Assembly (NCBI RefSeq): GCF_012273515.2
Contig: NZ_CP050975.2
Coordinates: 4,464,001 to 4,528,000, forward strand
DNA length: 64,000 nt
DNA from: Streptomyces sp. RPA4-2
GTDB taxonomy: Bacteria; Actinomycetota; Actinomycetes; Streptomycetales; Streptomycetaceae
Reading direction: 5' to 3'
This document shows, one piece after another, positions 53,847 through 62,754 of this stretch (positions are counted from its first letter, which is position 1; each line of letters opens with the position of its first letter). The notes beneath the pieces are model-generated. The model had not been told where the DNA came from. It ran no database searches and worked only from the letters and a program-made list of their open reading frames with translations. Position numbers and translations under genes: made by a program.

Positions 53847-55094
53847 ATGACTGACGACAGGCCTGCATGGGCGCGGCGCATCGCTGCCGAACGACAGGCG
53901 CGGGACTGGTCACAGCGTGACGCGGTCAGGGCCCTGCGTGCTCACGCGTCCACGGAGCTGCCGGCTGAGGACAGCATGATTCGCCAGTGGAAGCGCTGGG
54001 AGTCCGGCCAGGCACCGAACGACTTCTACCAACCGATCATCGCCGCCGTATTCGGCACGGTCACGCATGCCCTCTTCCCTGCGCCGTCTCGTCGTGACGG
54101 CGACAAGGAGATCCTGGCGGCCAGCGGCATGGAAACCCTGGAGATCGTGAGTCGCCTGAACCGGTCCGACGTCGACAGCGCGACGCTCGACGCCCTCCGG
54201 ATCACCACAGACCGGCTTTGCTCTGAGTACCCGTTCATGCCCAGCGGTCAGCTCCTCATCGAGGGGCGTCAGTGGCTTCGCCGCGTGGTTGACCTGCACA
54301 CCAAGAGCCTCACTCTTGCGCAGCATCGCGAAGTGCTCGCACTTTCGGGTTGGCTCGCCCTGCTCGTCGGATGCGTGGAGTACGACACGGGAGACCGCCA
54401 CGCGGCCGAGTCAACGCGGCGTGCAGCCCTCTCGCTCGCGACCGAGTCCGACCATCCCGAGGTGGCGGGATGGGCACACGAGATGCGGGCATGGTTCGCC
54501 CTCACGACCGGCGACTATCGGGGGGTCATCGCCGCAGCCCAAGCTGGGACCGAGACCGCAGCGCACCATAGCGTCGCCGTGCAGCTCGCTGGCCAGGAGG
54601 CCAAAGCCTGGGCGCGACTTGGGGACCGGCGACAGGTTGAAGTGGCCCTCGACAAGGGGCGCCGGCTGCTCGAAGGGATGCCGTATCCCGAGAACCTGGA
54701 CAACCACTTTGTTGTCGACCCCGCCAAGTTCGACTTCTACGCGATGGACTGCTACCGCCTCGTTGGGGAAGACCGACTTGCGCGAACGCTCGCTGAAGAG
54801 GTTCTTCGTGCGGGAACAGACTTCGACGGCACGGAGCGATCCCCCATGCGCAATGCCGAAGCACGGGTAACTCTGGGTGTCACCGCCGCCCGGGAGGGCG
54901 ACCTTGAACAAGCCGTCATCCACGGTGAACACGCCCTGCGGGGCGAGCGTCAGTCTGTCCCGTCCCTGATCATGACCAGTCGAGAACTCGCGGCCATCAT
55001 GAGGCAGCGCTACAGCACTGAACCGGCTGCCCAAGACTACCTAGGCCATCTTCAAGACCTAGGTAGGACAAAGCCGGGATTCCTTCCATCCTGA
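53847..55094 (+). CDS. XRE-family regulator with TPR-like C-terminal part
   Basis: 415 residues. The N-terminal helix-turn-helix is unusual in having a long loop (WARRIAAERQARDWSQRDAV, then EDSMIRQWKRWESGQAPNDF). About 300 helical residues of TPR type follow (LSGWLALLVGCVEYDTGDRH, VAGWAHEMRAWFALTTGDYR). Genes of this type commonly lie next to the GntR repressor in AICEs and may activate the transfer genes (Pra-like role inferred). Confidence 0.82.
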   Translation: MTDDRPAWARRIAAERQARDWSQRDAVRALRAHASTELPAEDSMIRQWKRWESGQAPNDFYQPIIAAVFGTVTHALFPAPSRRDGDKEILAASGMETLEIVSRLNRSDVDSATLDALRITTDRLCSEYPFMPSGQLLIEGRQWLRRVVDLHTKSLTLAQHREVLALSGWLALLVGCVEYDTGDRHAAESTRRAALSLATESDHPEVAGWAHEMRAWFALTTGDYRGVIAAAQAGTETAAHHSVAVQLAGQEAKAWARLGDRRQVEVALDKGRRLLEGMPYPENLDNHFVVDPAKFDFYAMDCYRLVGEDRLARTLAEEVLRAGTDFDGTERSPMRNAEARVTLGVTAAREGDLEQAVIHGEHALRGERQSVPSLIMTSRELAAIMRQRYSTEPAAQDYLGHLQDLGRTKPGFLPS

Positions 55095-55135
55095 GGAACT
55101 CAAAGGAGATAGTTGGCACCTTACGGTGCCTAGGT

Positions 55136-56578
55136 TCAAGCGTCTCCCGCATCGGCTCCACTGCCCTCATCAGGAAGCTCCTCAGGCTCTAGGGATTGAA
55201 GGGTAGTCCGGGCTTGTTGAATTTTGACTTCAAGAAGCTCGAATTCCTCCTTCGCGGTTCCGACGATTTTATTCGCCTCCCGCCTAGCTTCTGCGATGGC
55301 TTGGTCGGCAGTCTGCTGCGCCAAGGTGAGAACCCTATCGGCTGAACCCGGAGGGTAAACTATAGGGCCACCCATAGGGCCACCCATAGGAATTTTCACG
55401 TGGCCAGGCACGTAGCTATCCTCAGGGCCCCAGTAGCCACCTGACGCATATGGATCTGAGACGTGCGGGCGCGGGCTCTTCGCGACTCCCCCCGTAGGAC
55501 CGCCCATGCCCATGGAGCCAAAGGCATCGCCGCCGAAATTCAGTTCGGAGCCATACCCCGGTAGCCCCATTGTTTCGGAAGCGTCATGTACGTCTTCGTT
55601 CCCTCTATCCAGGTACATATCCATCTTCTCGATGGTGCGATCAATGCTATCCAGCTCGTTTGTCTCAGTATCGAGTAGGTCGCCAGGGTTCGCCGGCAGG
55701 CCGGAAGGTGAAGCCGCCGCAGGATCGGAGTGCCCCTTAAAGGCTCGCTTCAGCGATAGCTCCAACTCCATCGCTTTGCGAGCCGCGAAATCTGCAACAG
55801 CCTGAGCCTCATCCCGCTCCCGCTCCGCCCGCTCAAGCCTTTTCTCCAGCTCCTGTCGTTGGATTGTCGCGCGCTCCAACTTTTGCCGGAGTTGCCGCAT
55901 ATCGCCACGATCCTCGATATTCGAGAATTCCGTCAGCACATCTATTCTGCGGTTCAGTTCGGCCACCTTGGCCGTACTGGCACTAAGCAAAGAAAAGGCT
56001 ACGGTGTAAATCTGTACCGCTTGCACGCGACCTCGCTCACTCATTTCGTACGCGTGCCACGCTTTTCGCATTTCTTCATAAACGCCAATGGTTTTCTGCT
56101 GCGATCTGACTAGATCTTGCATCGAAAAGTCGGAATCCAGCGTAGCCGGGGAGTCACCGTCCGAACCTTCTTGACTCGAATCCAATCGGTTCGCATCACC
56201 AACCGCCGTTTCCATCAAGAGGACATCGGCGAAACGCGGCCCGGGGTCACCTCCGCACGTTTTGTAAGCACGAGCCCATTCGATTACCATCGCCGATACT
56301 TCGTCACGCGAGAGCCCGTGATGTTCGCCCCAGATCAGCACGAGAAGTTCTACGTACTCCCACTTTGGCTTAGTATCCTTATTGGCAACCAAATTACTCC
56401 AGGTTCCGACACTCGGCGAAACATGAAGCCCCGGGATTTTTTTAATAAACCTCTCTCCCGCCTTCGGCAATTTTTCAAACGCAGGACAGTTTCTACGAAA
56501 ATCGCGAATGGCCCTTCGATATGAGTTCCAGTTCCACTCATCCTCAGAACCGAGAAATTCCCGCCACGCACCAGTCAT
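55136..56578 (-). CDS. Long coiled-coil protein, low-GC cargo, unknown
   Basis: 480 residues. Residues 1-125 look like an XRE-type DNA-binding or docking domain (SPSVGTWSNLVANKDTKPKW, then VELLVLIWGEHHGLSRDEV). Residues about 210-290 are a strong coiled coil (LRQKLERATIQRQELEKRLE). A Gly/Met/Pro-rich linker follows, and the tail LTLAQQTADQAIAEARREAN is a DivIVA/cellulose-binding-like coil. GC content and third-position GC are visibly lower than in neighbouring genes, a sign of separate origin. Transcribed towards the XRE gene. Not recognised as a named family. Confidence 0.7.
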   Translation of the reverse strand: MTGAWREFLGSEDEWNWNSYRRAIRDFRRNCPAFEKLPKAGERFIKKIPGLHVSPSVGTWSNLVANKDTKPKWEYVELLVLIWGEHHGLSRDEVSAMVIEWARAYKTCGGDPGPRFADVLLMETAVGDANRLDSSQEGSDGDSPATLDSDFSMQDLVRSQQKTIGVYEEMRKAWHAYEMSERGRVQAVQIYTVAFSLLSASTAKVAELNRRIDVLTEFSNIEDRGDMRQLRQKLERATIQRQELEKRLERAERERDEAQAVADFAARKAMELELSLKRAFKGHSDPAAASPSGLPANPGDLLDTETNELDSIDRTIEKMDMYLDRGNEDVHDASETMGLPGYGSELNFGGDAFGSMGMGGPTGGVAKSPRPHVSDPYASGGYWGPEDSYVPGHVKIPMGGPMGGPIVYPPGSADRVLTLAQQTADQAIAEARREANKIVGTAKEEFELLEVKIQQARTTLQSLEPEELPDEGSGADAGDA

Positions 56579-56822
56579 TGCTACCCCCGAAAACGATCAC
56601 AACGTCCTTCAACCTGACGTAACTTTCTACACCTCGAAATCATTATCCTTCAGCGTCCCGTTCAAACTTGCCCGCCACCAGCAACAACGGCCTGAATGAC
56701 GAGCTGATGAGACTCTGGCCTGGCCGTGCGCTGGATGTGAAGGATCACTTCCGAGAGCCTTGAGTCATGTAGCCGCCGGTCGCGACAGACGCCACAGGGC
56801 CTGATTTGAACGGGAGTGACTA

Positions 56823-57050
56823 GTGAATAACAACGGACAAAATCCATCACTGAACCAGCCGAGCACAAAGGAGAAGGTGATGTCCATCGCAATTGCGATG
56901 TTGTGCGGCATGGTAGCGAGCCTGATTACAATCATCCTCCATCAGCACCTCGGCGCGGGTCGACTCGAGACGACGGGATACGCGGGTGCATCCTTCCTCG
57001 GCGTCGCGAGCTTTGTGAAGATGGTTGCAGAGAAGCTCGGAGTGCTGTAG
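56823..57050 (+). CDS. Small membrane protein, right-end cargo
   Basis: 75 residues from the GTG at 56823 (GGGAG upstream). One or two hydrophobic stretches: VMSIAIAMLCGMVASLITII and ASFLGVASFVKMVAEKLGV. Lies between the coiled-coil gene and the right att site. Unknown. Confidence 0.6.
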   Translation: MNNNGQNPSLNQPSTKEKVMSIAIAMLCGMVASLITIILHQHLGAGRLETTGYAGASFLGVASFVKMVAEKLGVL

Positions 57051-57161
57051 GTGGCGACAAGGTCGCCATGAGTTCAGGCAGCGGGGCCCCATACATGACC
57101 AAGGTGTGGATCTTGAGACTCGTGAGGATCTAGTCGCATCCGCACTCGTAGACGTCTGTCC

Positions 57162-57180
57162 TTGTCCTGCTTTTTGTCCA
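57162..57180. promoter_or_regulatory. Candidate integrase arm-type site, right end
   Basis: TTGTCCTGCTTTTTGTCCA, 18 of 19 bases equal to 37525-37543, 97 bp inside the att copy at 57278. Confidence 0.55.
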
Positions 57181-57277
57181 GTGCGCCCGCGGACATCGGC
57201 GTTCACCGCCGTACACACCCCGCCTCTGATCTGCCCGGTGAACCCCCGCGAATGCTTCCGGACGGTTCTGCGCACAG

Positions 57278-57364
57278 TTGGAAAGCGTGTTGGGGGCAAC
57301 CCCTCACGAGTTCGAATCTCGTATCCTCCGCCAGTGCCTCACCGGGCACGACTCGAAGGGCCCC
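57278..57364 (+). repeat. att copy shared by the two elements (attR1/attL2)
   Basis: 87 bp identical to the tRNA-Ser 3' part at 37397. After that the terminator stem differs by paired changes and then realigns. Only the 3' half of a tRNA is present, so this is not a tRNA gene. Confidence 0.93.
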
Positions 57365-57653
57365 GCTGCTTGCAGCGGGGCCCTTCGACGTTGTCCGTCT
57401 CAGTTGGATTTTTCTTGGCTCCGGGCAGCTCCCAGAGCGCTTGTCCGACCTCCTGCGCGACTTTCCGGAGCATCGGCCCCGTGACATGCATGTACCGAGC
57501 GCGCATCCGGGCCGCTCCCCCTGGCTCCCATCCCATGATCGCGTCGACCACGACGTCCGGGACGCCAAGGATCAAGCACCCGGCTGCGCCGACGCCCGCC
57601 CACTGTGGATAGGCCCGGAGGTCATGAGTCGAGCACCCGACGTACGCGGCCAC
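57339..57653 (-). pseudogene. Integrase fragment (C-terminal catalytic end)
   Basis: Reading leftwards, AAGCLILGVPDVVVDAIMGW, then MRARYMHVTGPMLRKVAQEV, aligns with the C-terminus of the integrase at 40875 (VLMLLGVPARVIDQIMGWEP, MRARYLHVPDAMLKDVARKI), including the catalytic Tyr. Upstream a damaged HDLR block is visible, and then homology ends; the N-terminal 330 residues are gone. The frame runs into the att repeat at its end. Confidence 0.85.
57353..57388 (+). terminator. Terminator hairpin at the second att site
   Basis: Perfect 17-bp stem TCGAAGGGCCCCGCTGC with a TT loop; the loop-side bases differ from the other two att copies by compensating changes. Confidence 0.85.
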
Positions 57654-57914
57654 CGGTCAAGGACATGCCTCCGGCGGGAGATCGGCCGACACCGGGATGG
57701 AGGGGGCGCCGTTCCCAGCCGCGGGCACATCGTGGCGAGCGTCGTGGGCTCCCATCCCGTCCACCATCGACCCAGGCAGAGCCGAGCAGACGGCGGACGG
57801 GATGGGAGCTGGGGAGAGTGGTGGGCTGAGGTAGCGACAGCACGCTCCTTGAATCACCGTGAAGCAGCCCTTTGTCGTAGGGTCCTTCGGGGACTGTCCA
57901 GCTCAATTTCTGAC

Positions 57915-59105
57915 TCAGCTGCTTTCTGAGGGGACTTGAGGGGACGCGGGCCCGGCGGCGAGCGTGGCGTCTTTCCGGTCCGCCGGGAGTACGGCTCGAT
58001 GCTTCGAGCCGAGTGTGCCGGGTCCGCCCTGCGTGGGTACCGTTCCGGATCCCGCAGCTCGTTCGGGTACCGACCGCCGGCTGTTCATCCGCTGCGCGGC
58101 GCGCCGCCAGAGGTGTGGCAGCAGGGTGTAGAAGCGGTCGGGAAGGAATACGGCGTCCGCAACGATCATCGCGCCGGAGAAGAGGGGCAGCCCCATGACC
58201 ACCGCGATGCCGATGTGCATGCCCAGCAGCATGACGAGAACGGGGTACTTGAGCCTGCCGAAGAGCACGAACGGGAAGGCCACCTGCAGGAGCACGGTCA
58301 TATAGCCCGCGATCGCGATCAGAAGCGTGTGTTCGTCCACGAAGTGGGAGAGCGCGGGCCAGGGCCGGAAGAGTTCGAGGTTCAGGACGTAGTGGAGAGC
58401 GGTGCCACCGCCCCAGGAAGGGCCCTGGACCTTGTACAGGCCGGCTGATCCATAGAGAAGGCATACCTGCGCTGCGATGACGAGCATGCCGCAGTTGTGC
58501 ACCACGGTGATCAAGGTGGTGCGGGATTCGCGGAGTTGCCGCGCGAGGCGGCTCCCTGCTGGTTCCGGCGCGCTGTCCGCACGAGGCGCCTTCAGTCGGG
58601 CTCTGCGCGCGTCCAGGGACCAGCGCCGGCCGCACGCGGTGAGGACGAGGTAGATGGCCATCAGCAGGACCAGATTGTCGCCCCCGTCCGTCATGAAGAT
58701 CGCGCGGGCATGGAACGAGCACACCACGACGGCGAAGAGGACGGACATGACCCGGGTTCGCCAGCCCAACAGGAACAGCGCGGACGTGACAAGGGCGAGC
58801 ACGTAGCAGAACTCGAAGTAGGCGCGGCTGTCGGACAGGGCCAGGATGCTCCTCCACCCCGTCTGCTCGAAGAGCTCGCGTGCCAAGGCCGGCGTCCACG
58901 GTGAGTCCGGGCCCCAGATCTCGGCACGGTGCGGGAACTCACGCAGCAGAAAGATCAGGTAGAGCAGCCCATAGCCGATGCGCAGCACCGACGCGGCGTA
59001 CAGGGACACCGGCCGGCCGGTCAGGAGGTGCCACGCGGTGGTGATCCGGTCGGCGAGCCACCGCTCGGCGCCGAAGGGCGCGGCCTTGTGCGTCTCACTT
59101 TGCAT
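57915..59105 (-). CDS. HTTM-domain membrane protein (SdpB-like)
   Basis: 396 residues. Eight or more membrane helices of the HTTM fold (vitamin-K-dependent carboxylase-like): VLRIGYGLLYLIFLLREF, LALVTSALFLLGWRTRVMSV, MTDGGDNLVLLMAIYLVLT, LLYGSAGLYKVQGPSWGGG. The C-terminal 70 residues are a hydrophilic tail. In Bacillus, SdpB of this family and SdpA mature a secreted killing factor. It overlaps its SdpA-like partner by 11 bp. Confidence 0.85.
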   Translation of the reverse strand: MQSETHKAAPFGAERWLADRITTAWHLLTGRPVSLYAASVLRIGYGLLYLIFLLREFPHRAEIWGPDSPWTPALARELFEQTGWRSILALSDSRAYFEFCYVLALVTSALFLLGWRTRVMSVLFAVVVCSFHARAIFMTDGGDNLVLLMAIYLVLTACGRRWSLDARRARLKAPRADSAPEPAGSRLARQLRESRTTLITVVHNCGMLVIAAQVCLLYGSAGLYKVQGPSWGGGTALHYVLNLELFRPWPALSHFVDEHTLLIAIAGYMTVLLQVAFPFVLFGRLKYPVLVMLLGMHIGIAVVMGLPLFSGAMIVADAVFLPDRFYTLLPHLWRRAAQRMNSRRSVPERAAGSGTVPTQGGPGTLGSKHRAVLPADRKDATLAAGPASPQVPSESS

Positions 59106-59832
59106 GGTGGGTCACCTTCCACCAGGGCAGCAGCCGGTTCTCGACCGGTTTAGGCGGGCGATCGCCGACCGCGGCGCCGGGTGCGGCGATCGGCAGTGTG
59201 ACGACGCGGAGCTGAATGAAGTCGAAGGTTCCGCCTCTGCGGTCGGCGACGCGGTCCGCGGCGATGTTACTCAGGTACTTCTGCATCATCAGGGCGCGTT
59301 CCGTGCGCGCCTTGTCGTCGCCTCCGTGCGAGTCGACGTAGCCGGCCCAGGCACGGCGCAACATGTTCTGCGCGGTGTGGCTCGGGAACGCTTGGTGCTC
59401 GACTGCGGAGCTGTCCACGGCGGTCAGGTCGAACCAGGGGCTCACCTGGACCGGTCCGTCGCGTTCGGTGTGTGCGGTTCTCACCAGAATCTGCCGGTTG
59501 ACGGATTCGGGGTCCGGGGCGAAAAGCCGCCAATTCTGTTCGAAGAAGGGGAACACCCATGCATTGATCTCCGGGGTGTATCGCTTGGACAGGGTGTTCG
59601 CCGGCGCTACATGAAGGAACACTAGAACCACGTGGACGACGCTCGCCGCCAGGCACAGGACGATGGCAGTGTGCAGCCCGGCCCTCAGCGCAAGGGCACT
59701 TTTCGAGAATGTGGGCGTCGCGGCCGTGGCGTCAGGACATTCCCGCGCGACCGGACCTGATTCGGCGTGCTGAACTTCCTTCACATCCGCTGAGTCAATT
59801 CTGCTCGACACCGCGCACCCTGTCTTTCTCAT
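59095..59832 (-). CDS. DUF5819 protein (SdpA-like)
   Basis: 245 residues. One membrane helix (AIVLCLAASVVHVVLVFLHV), then NAWVFPFFEQNWRLFAPDP, the block shared by DUF5819 and SdpA proteins, and a C-terminal RTAHTERDGPVQVSPWFDLT. Always or nearly always found beside an HTTM gene in Streptomyces, as here. Role as partner of the HTTM protein inferred. Confidence 0.82.
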   Translation of the reverse strand: MRKTGCAVSSRIDSADVKEVQHAESGPVARECPDATAATPTFSKSALALRAGLHTAIVLCLAASVVHVVLVFLHVAPANTLSKRYTPEINAWVFPFFEQNWRLFAPDPESVNRQILVRTAHTERDGPVQVSPWFDLTAVDSSAVEHQAFPSHTAQNMLRRAWAGYVDSHGGDDKARTERALMMQKYLSNIAADRVADRRGGTFDFIQLRVVTLPIAAPGAAVGDRPPKPVENRLLPWWKVTHHAK

Positions 59833-59873
59833 TTCAGCTGTTCGCTCCGCGGTCCGCGCCTACTGCTACCGAC

Positions 59874-59911
59874 GGCGCGCGGCGGATTCGAAGAGAATCC
59901 CGCCGCGCGCC
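59874..59911 (-). terminator. Terminator of the DUF3494 gene
   Basis: GGCGCGCGGCGGATTC pairs with its complement with one bulged C and a short loop, 35 bp past the stop. Confidence 0.8.
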
Positions 59912-59946
59912 GTGATCCGGTGAGCGGGCTGAGCGCAGTGCGCTGC

Positions 59947-61236
59947 CTAGCCCTCGTAGCTCTTGGAGTGGTGGTCGCCCTCGTAGCCCTTGGGCACGTC
60001 GTCGTAGCCGTAATTCTCGTCAGGCTGCTTGCCGTGGTCCGGCTTGCCGTGGTGGACGTACTGCTCGTCGTCGACCTTGCCGCCGTGGTCCGGCTTTCCG
60101 TGACCACCCTGGTCCGGCTTTCCATGACCGCCGTGATCCGGCTTTCCATGACCGCCGTGATCCGGCTTTCCGTGACCACCGTGGTCCGGCCCTCCCGGCG
60201 CATGGCCGTGCCCGCCGCCGGGGCCGCCGGTGGTGTTCCCGGCCGTGTTGCCCTCAGTGTTCCCGCCGGTGGTGTTTCCGGCCGTGTTGCCCTCGGTGTT
60301 CCCGGCCGTGTTGCCCGCGATGTTGCCCGAGGTGCCGCCGGACGTGACGAGGGGTCCGCCCAGGAGGCCGCCGGTGGTGATGCCACCACTGACGAGGCCG
60401 CCACCGAGGAGCCCCCCACCGGTGGTCATGCCCGTGGTGGTTCCGGTCGTCGTGCCGGTGGTGGTTCCCGCCGTCGTTCCACCAGTGGTGGGAGCCGCAC
60501 ACCCACCGAGGAAGATCCTGTTGTTGTTGAGGGTCACAGAACCTACCTGGGCCAGCAGCCGGCCCTCGACGTTCGTTCCCTGGTTCGCGGTGATCGAGTT
60601 CCCGGCCATGAGGGTGCCCACGAAGCTGGTGGTGACGCCGAGCGACGCATCTTGGCCGATCTGCCAGAACACGTTGCACGCCGAAGCGCCGTTGGTGAGG
60701 AGAATGCGGCTGGAGGTCGCGGTCGTCAGGGATTCCGGAATCTGGAAGACCCAGACCGCGTCGGAGCTGCCCTGGCCGTCCAGGATCAGGTCACCGGTGA
60801 TGCCGACACCGGCGGAGGCGTGGTAGACGCCGGGAAGCAGCGCCGGGCCTCCGCCGATTCCCGCCGGTAGCGCGAAGTCCTGCGCCTGACCGGCCGCGTT
60901 GTTGTACGCCACGAGTAGGTCGGACTTGGCCTGGAGGGCGTTGGCGTCCGCCGCGTGCACGGCACCTCCCACCTGTCCGGGCGGGAATCCAGTGATGGCC
61001 GGATTCGGGTGTGTCCCGAGGTCATGGGCGAGCACCGAGTTGCCAGTGTTGGTAACTCCCTGACCCGCCAGAACGGAGTAGCTGGCGGTTGTGCCCAGAG
61101 GCACGGGCAAGGCGATCGCCGACGCCGCAGTCGGCGTCAGGAAAACCATCGCAGCGGAAACTGTCACGGCGAGGGCCGAGGCCAGCAAGCCGGACAAGGT
61201 ACGACGGTGATCTGCTTGGGGGATCTTCAGTTTCAT
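59947..61236 (-). CDS. Secreted DUF3494 (ice-binding-like) protein with repetitive tail
   Basis: 429 residues from the ATG at 61236 (AGGA at nine bases; an ATG at 61245 is too close to it). Signal peptide LLASALAVTVSAAMVFLTPT ending at ASA. The DUF3494 beta-solenoid domain spans about residues 40-245 (LPVPLGTTASYSVLAGQGVT, DAVWVFQIPESLTT, VTLNNNRIFLGGC). Then come Thr-Gly repeats, an NTAGNTEGNTAGNTTGG block and five GGHGKPDH repeats. DUF3494 proteins bind ice or act as adhesins; in a soil organism adhesion is as likely. The tail may bind metal (many His). Confidence 0.88.
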   Translation of the reverse strand: MKLKIPQADHRRTLSGLLASALAVTVSAAMVFLTPTAASAIALPVPLGTTASYSVLAGQGVTNTGNSVLAHDLGTHPNPAITGFPPGQVGGAVHAADANALQAKSDLLVAYNNAAGQAQDFALPAGIGGGPALLPGVYHASAGVGITGDLILDGQGSSDAVWVFQIPESLTTATSSRILLTNGASACNVFWQIGQDASLGVTTSFVGTLMAGNSITANQGTNVEGRLLAQVGSVTLNNNRIFLGGCAAPTTGGTTAGTTTGTTTGTTTGMTTGGGLLGGGLVSGGITTGGLLGGPLVTSGGTSGNIAGNTAGNTEGNTAGNTTGGNTEGNTAGNTTGGPGGGHGHAPGGPDHGGHGKPDHGGHGKPDHGGHGKPDQGGHGKPDHGGKVDDEQYVHHGKPDHGKQPDENYGYDDVPKGYEGDHHSKSYEG

Positions 61237-61788
61237 CGAGGCCATTCCTGTGGGGGGGGGCCGCGGCATACCGGGCCCTACCAATCACCCGGGAAGCCTT
61301 AGGTTTGCTGCCGCCGAATATTACGCAGAAATAGTCCAGTGCCGACTCAGATGAGAGGGGGAAGGATGCAGACCATTCGACCGGCGTACAGTATTACGGA
61401 AATATTTCTATTCGCATTTCCGGCCATCACCACTCCCTCGAATGGAAAGAGTCGTCGACACCGCACTCCCCGCTGCCAGTCACCACACGGCGGGCGCCGC
61501 TCTCTGACATCTACGTCGGCGCACACAGGCACACCCCGACGTACAGGTGAATCCTGGCCAACAGGCCCTGGTGGCTGGGGGCTTCACGTGATCCGTGTGC
61601 GCACCCGCCTACGGATCAGAAGGTTGCACTAGATGGAGACGGTCTGGCAGGCCGTCTCGGTTTCCGTCTCATTCAGCGACGTTCACAGTCGTTCAGGCGC
61701 GTCCATCAGCAGAAGACGTCCCGGCGTTCAGCCGCCCATGAATGCAGGTGAACGCCCATGCACACCGCTTCGCAGCCCACCAACACAG
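61237..61788. other. Gene-free right flank of the relic element
   Basis: About 550 bp, including a run of nine G at 61252-61260 upstream of the DUF3494 gene and a lower-GC stretch at 61300-61470. Short frames lack coding bias. Probably promoter and decayed DNA. Confidence 0.5.
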
Positions 61789-61902
61789 TTGGAAAGCGTG
61801 TTGGGGGCAACCCCTCACGAGTTCGAATCTCGTATCCTCCGCCAGTGCCTCACCGGGCACGACTCGAAGGGCCCCACCGTTCGCGGTGGGGCCCTTCGAC
61901 GT
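61789..61902 (+). repeat. attR: original 3' end of the tRNA-Ser locus
   Basis: 114 bp identical to 37397-37510, including the terminator (61864-61899). Sequence beyond it is chromosomal, so this is the right border of the acquired DNA. Confidence 0.93.
61864..61899 (+). terminator. Terminator hairpin at the right att site
   Basis: The same 16-bp stem and TTCG loop as after the intact tRNA-Ser. It is the ancestral tRNA-Ser terminator. Confidence 0.9.
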
Positions 61903-61938
61903 ACGCGGTGCCAGTCGTCGATCGACACCCCGCGGCGG

Positions 61939-62460
61939 TCACCGGTCAGGCACTTCAGTACGCAGCCACCGCCCAAGCACGGAGAAATCGTCCTCGGTGA
62001 GGCCCTCGGCCGGGTCGACACGGTGGAGCAGTGCGGGTTCCTGGTGCTGCGCGGCGACCCACAGCCGATCCGCGGCGCTGATCTCGTCGTCGACCCAGAT
62101 GAAGGGGCGGTGGCCGGCCCACTCCACGAGGGGGCGCGTCTTCCAGTGCAGACCCCGCGGGCCGTCGGCGACGGAGGCTTCGGGCCACTCCACCACTGGC
62201 AGCCTGGGCAGCCCGATCCGTGGGGCGACGCACTCGTTGGCCTCCTCCATCCACGTCGAGGCCCACACCAGATCGCACCCGAGTGCCATCAGCCGCGGTC
62301 CGACCGCGCGGTCGAGCCGTCCGAGCAACGGGTTCCCGTCATCGGGGAACACTCCGGGGCCGGGAGCAGGGGCTTGAAGCCGACCGGGCGACGCCCCGAA
62401 CGGGATGAGCGGTCCGTCGACGTCGAGGAAGAGGATGGGGCGCTCCACCGCGTGGGTCAC
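61939..62460 (-). CDS. HAD-superfamily hydrolase-like protein
   Basis: 173 residues from the GTG at 62460. Motif I RPILFLDVDGPLIPFG (DxDG), motif II-like CDLVWASTWMEEANE, and the acidic motif IWVDDEIS. This matches the HAD group found in RNA-repair-like and Streptomyces hypothetical proteins. Substrate unknown. First chromosomal gene after the integrated DNA. Confidence 0.8.
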   Translation of the reverse strand: MTHAVERPILFLDVDGPLIPFGASPGRLQAPAPGPGVFPDDGNPLLGRLDRAVGPRLMALGCDLVWASTWMEEANECVAPRIGLPRLPVVEWPEASVADGPRGLHWKTRPLVEWAGHRPFIWVDDEISAADRLWVAAQHQEPALLHRVDPAEGLTEDDFSVLGRWLRTEVPDR

Positions 62461-62754
62461 GGCGGCACGATAGCCCCGCGTCGCGATGCTCGCAGCCGTG
62501 GTGCGGCGCCGGCTCCCGGCTGGTCGACCGTGCGGCACCCCCGAGTGCGGGTGTTACGGCGCCGGCTCCCGCGGGCACCTCGAAGCGGTGCTTCACGCAC
62601 GGTCAGTTCCAGACCGACGGGCCGACGGGCCGACGGGCCGACGGGCCACCTTCTGCCGGCCGTCCGGACCGTTGACCTGCGGGACCGTTGACCTGCCGGA
62701 CCGTTGACCTGACCGACCAGTGCCGTGCCGGGCGTCCAGTCCCTCGCCCCGAAG
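62461..62754. repeat. Spacer with short tandem repeats
   Basis: GACGGGCC is repeated four times at about 62617-62647, and GGACCGTTGACCTGC recurs three times at about 62667-62711. No gene supported. Confidence 0.6.

Larger units (their letters stand above)
57278..61902. mobile_element. Relic of a second tRNA-Ser element
   Basis: About 4.5 kb between two direct att copies, next to the first element (tandem accretion). Contains an integrase fragment right beside its left att, as expected for an int-attP layout, plus three cargo genes. No replication or transfer genes remain, so it could move only with help from the neighbouring integrase. Confidence 0.8.

Noticed and set aside
57278..57364. Second tRNA-Ser gene
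   Set aside because: Only the anticodon loop and 3' half are present; there is no acceptor 5' strand or D-arm. It is an att site.
57622..58899. 425-codon frame overlapping the HTTM gene
   Set aside because: Arg/His/Pro-rich shadow; the HTTM frame has clear membrane helices and a partner gene.
61789..61902. Third tRNA-Ser gene
   Set aside because: Same reason: 3' half only, preceded by unrelated sequence.
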